Of a stretch of 64,000 bases of DNA, positions 63,312 to 64,000 are shown piece by piece. Made by a program: the position numbers and the translations under genes. Origin of the DNA: Flavobacteriaceae bacterium (GTDB lineage: Bacteria > Bacteroidota > Bacteroidia > Flavobacteriales > Flavobacteriaceae); NCBI GenBank assembly GCA_013003555.1, contig JABDIV010000069.1:62001-126000 (forward strand), given 5' to 3'. Every line of letters begins with the position of its first letter. The first letter of the stretch is position 1. Under the pieces are notes generated by a model, which worked only from the letters and a program-made list of their open reading frames with translations, did not search any database and was not told the origin of the DNA.

Positions 63312-64000
63312 TTAATTCTTTGTTCCATTTACAGTAATTCCAAACGATGCGATCTTCATTTCAACACCCTTGACTTTGCCATTTTCCTCAGAAAATTTCA
63401 ATGAAATATTTCCATCGGTCGATTTGAAATTAAGATTGTCAATCGGGATAAGATAGCCGCTCATGCCGGCATTGGCAATGACCATTTGGTACACCCCATC
63501 AACTTCTGAGATTTCGATTTCCACCGGGAATTGTTGCACGGGGTAAACGCCGAGCACATCTCCGCTAAGGTCAAACGACTTGTAGCGGTCTGCCAAAGGC
63601 GGATAATAATTATCAAGCTCGTTAAAATCGGGAAAGTCTGCATTTATCGTTAAAGATTTCAGATTAGCAGCATCCGGTATTGTCACCGAATAATTGTCAT
63701 TGTTATTCCATATTGTCGGTTTCAAAATCATATAATCGTTTCGGATTCCTTCGCCATCTGTATATTCCATACTTAAACTAAGTGGCACCGGTCGTTTCCC
63801 AACTTTTTTTACAAGCAGTTTTCCATCTTTAAAAGCGAATAACGAAAGATCAGGATAACCCAGTTCGAAATACCAGGAATTCCAGAACCAACTCAGATCT
63901 TCTCCACTAACATTTTCAAAGGTGTAGAAGAAATCATAAGGGGTTGGTGATTTTTTCGCCCACCGCCTGATATAGGCCTGGTAACATTCCAGAAATTTTT
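63312..64000 (-). CDS. M1-family metallopeptidase, C-terminal part (cut by window edge)
   Basis: The track lists only 158 codons from an internal GTG at 63788, but the frame stays open to the right edge. The added residues include CYQAYIRRWAKKSPTPYDFFYTFENVSGEDLSWFW, which match the helical region after the HExxH domain of M1 (leukotriene A4 hydrolase/aminopeptidase N-like) enzymes. The remaining strand-rich domain closes the protein. The zinc motif lies outside the window, so activity cannot be judged. The gene precedes the glycosyltransferase by eight bases. Confidence 0.8.
   Translation of the reverse strand, partial: KFLECYQAYIRRWAKKSPTPYDFFYTFENVSGEDLSWFWNSWYFELGYPDLSLFAFKDGKLLVKKVGKRPVPLSLSMEYTDGEGIRNDYMILKPTIWNNNDNYSVTIPDAANLKSLTINADFPDFNELDNYYPPLADRYKSFDLSGDVLGVYPVQQFPVEIEISEVDGVYQMVIANAGMSGYLIPIDNLNFKSTDGNISLKFSEENGKVKGVEMKIASFGITVNGTKN

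Noticed and set aside
1-64000. CRISPR arrays, tRNA/rRNA genes, insertion sequences, prophage
   Set aside because: Looked for regularly spaced repeats, cloverleaf-like GGTTCGAA segments, transposase motifs and terminal repeats; none was found by eye, though short tRNA genes could be missed.

Overview
The window looks like the chromosome of a member of the Bacteroidota, most likely a marine or free-living Flavobacteriaceae species. The evidence is AT-rich DNA, several exact matches to the Bacteroidota -7 promoter box TAnnTTTG, a SusC/TonB-type receptor with an N-terminal carboxypeptidase-regulatory domain, and families typical of this phylum (DUF5916, DUF6090, DUF6146, DUF6787-like, BatA-type vWA protein). 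The ferredoxin / acyl-CoA reductase / serC / serA gene order is also characteristic. I saw no rRNA, tRNA, CRISPR array, prophage or insertion sequence; this is mostly ordinary chromosomal backbone with a few accessory patches.

Layout. 1-6 kb: edge fragment of transhydrogenase pntA, an MBL-fold hydrolase, an esterase, and an overlapping pair of a dihydroorotase homologue without metal ligands and a BatA-like vWA membrane protein. 6-16 kb: a glycosyltransferase, an M61 peptidase lipoprotein, a sialidase-like lipoprotein coupled to an S10 carboxypeptidase, a TIGR02757 protein, LolD and a DUF5916 outer-membrane protein. 16-22 kb: folE, two paralogous small proteins, and a probable metal-uptake unit (TonB receptor plus a small His-rich protein ending in RGPP). 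22-27 kb: serC-serA with a clear terminator, acyl-CoA reductase, divergent ferredoxin, ychF. 27-34 kb: topoisomerase IV parE and parC with a small membrane-protein gene between them, then a secreted VOC protein and proC.

34-41 kb is a minus-strand run of small accessory genes (GNAT-YoaP fusion, SRPBCC, GH130 lipoprotein, two VOC proteins, GNAT, CPBP protease, S41 peptidase). 41-51 kb holds an arylsulfotransferase-like lipoprotein, an NmrA-type reductase, an acyl-CoA ligase, and a four-gene exported set (D-aminoacylase-like amidohydrolase, Tat-exported PLP aminotransferase, cupin lipoprotein, amidase lipoprotein) that looks like an envelope pathway for N-acyl or amide-blocked amino acids. 51-64 kb carries asnA, a propionyl/acetyl-CoA synthetase, PPK2, a phosphofructokinase with pyrophosphate-type residues, a class I aldolase, a cyclic 2,3-diphosphoglycerate synthetase-like GTPase, a polyprenyl-phosphate-type glycosyltransferase and the C-terminus of an M1 peptidase.

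The points most worth following are: the exported aminotransferase/D-aminoacylase set; two unrelated amidohydrolase-superfamily proteins that have both lost the HxH metal motif; the pyrophosphate-type PFK beside PPK2; the cDPG-synthetase-like GTPase; the small RGPP protein beside the TonB receptor; and a coding-like stretch at 59316-59541 that no listed ORF covers. All assignments come from reading motifs by eye; no database search was run.
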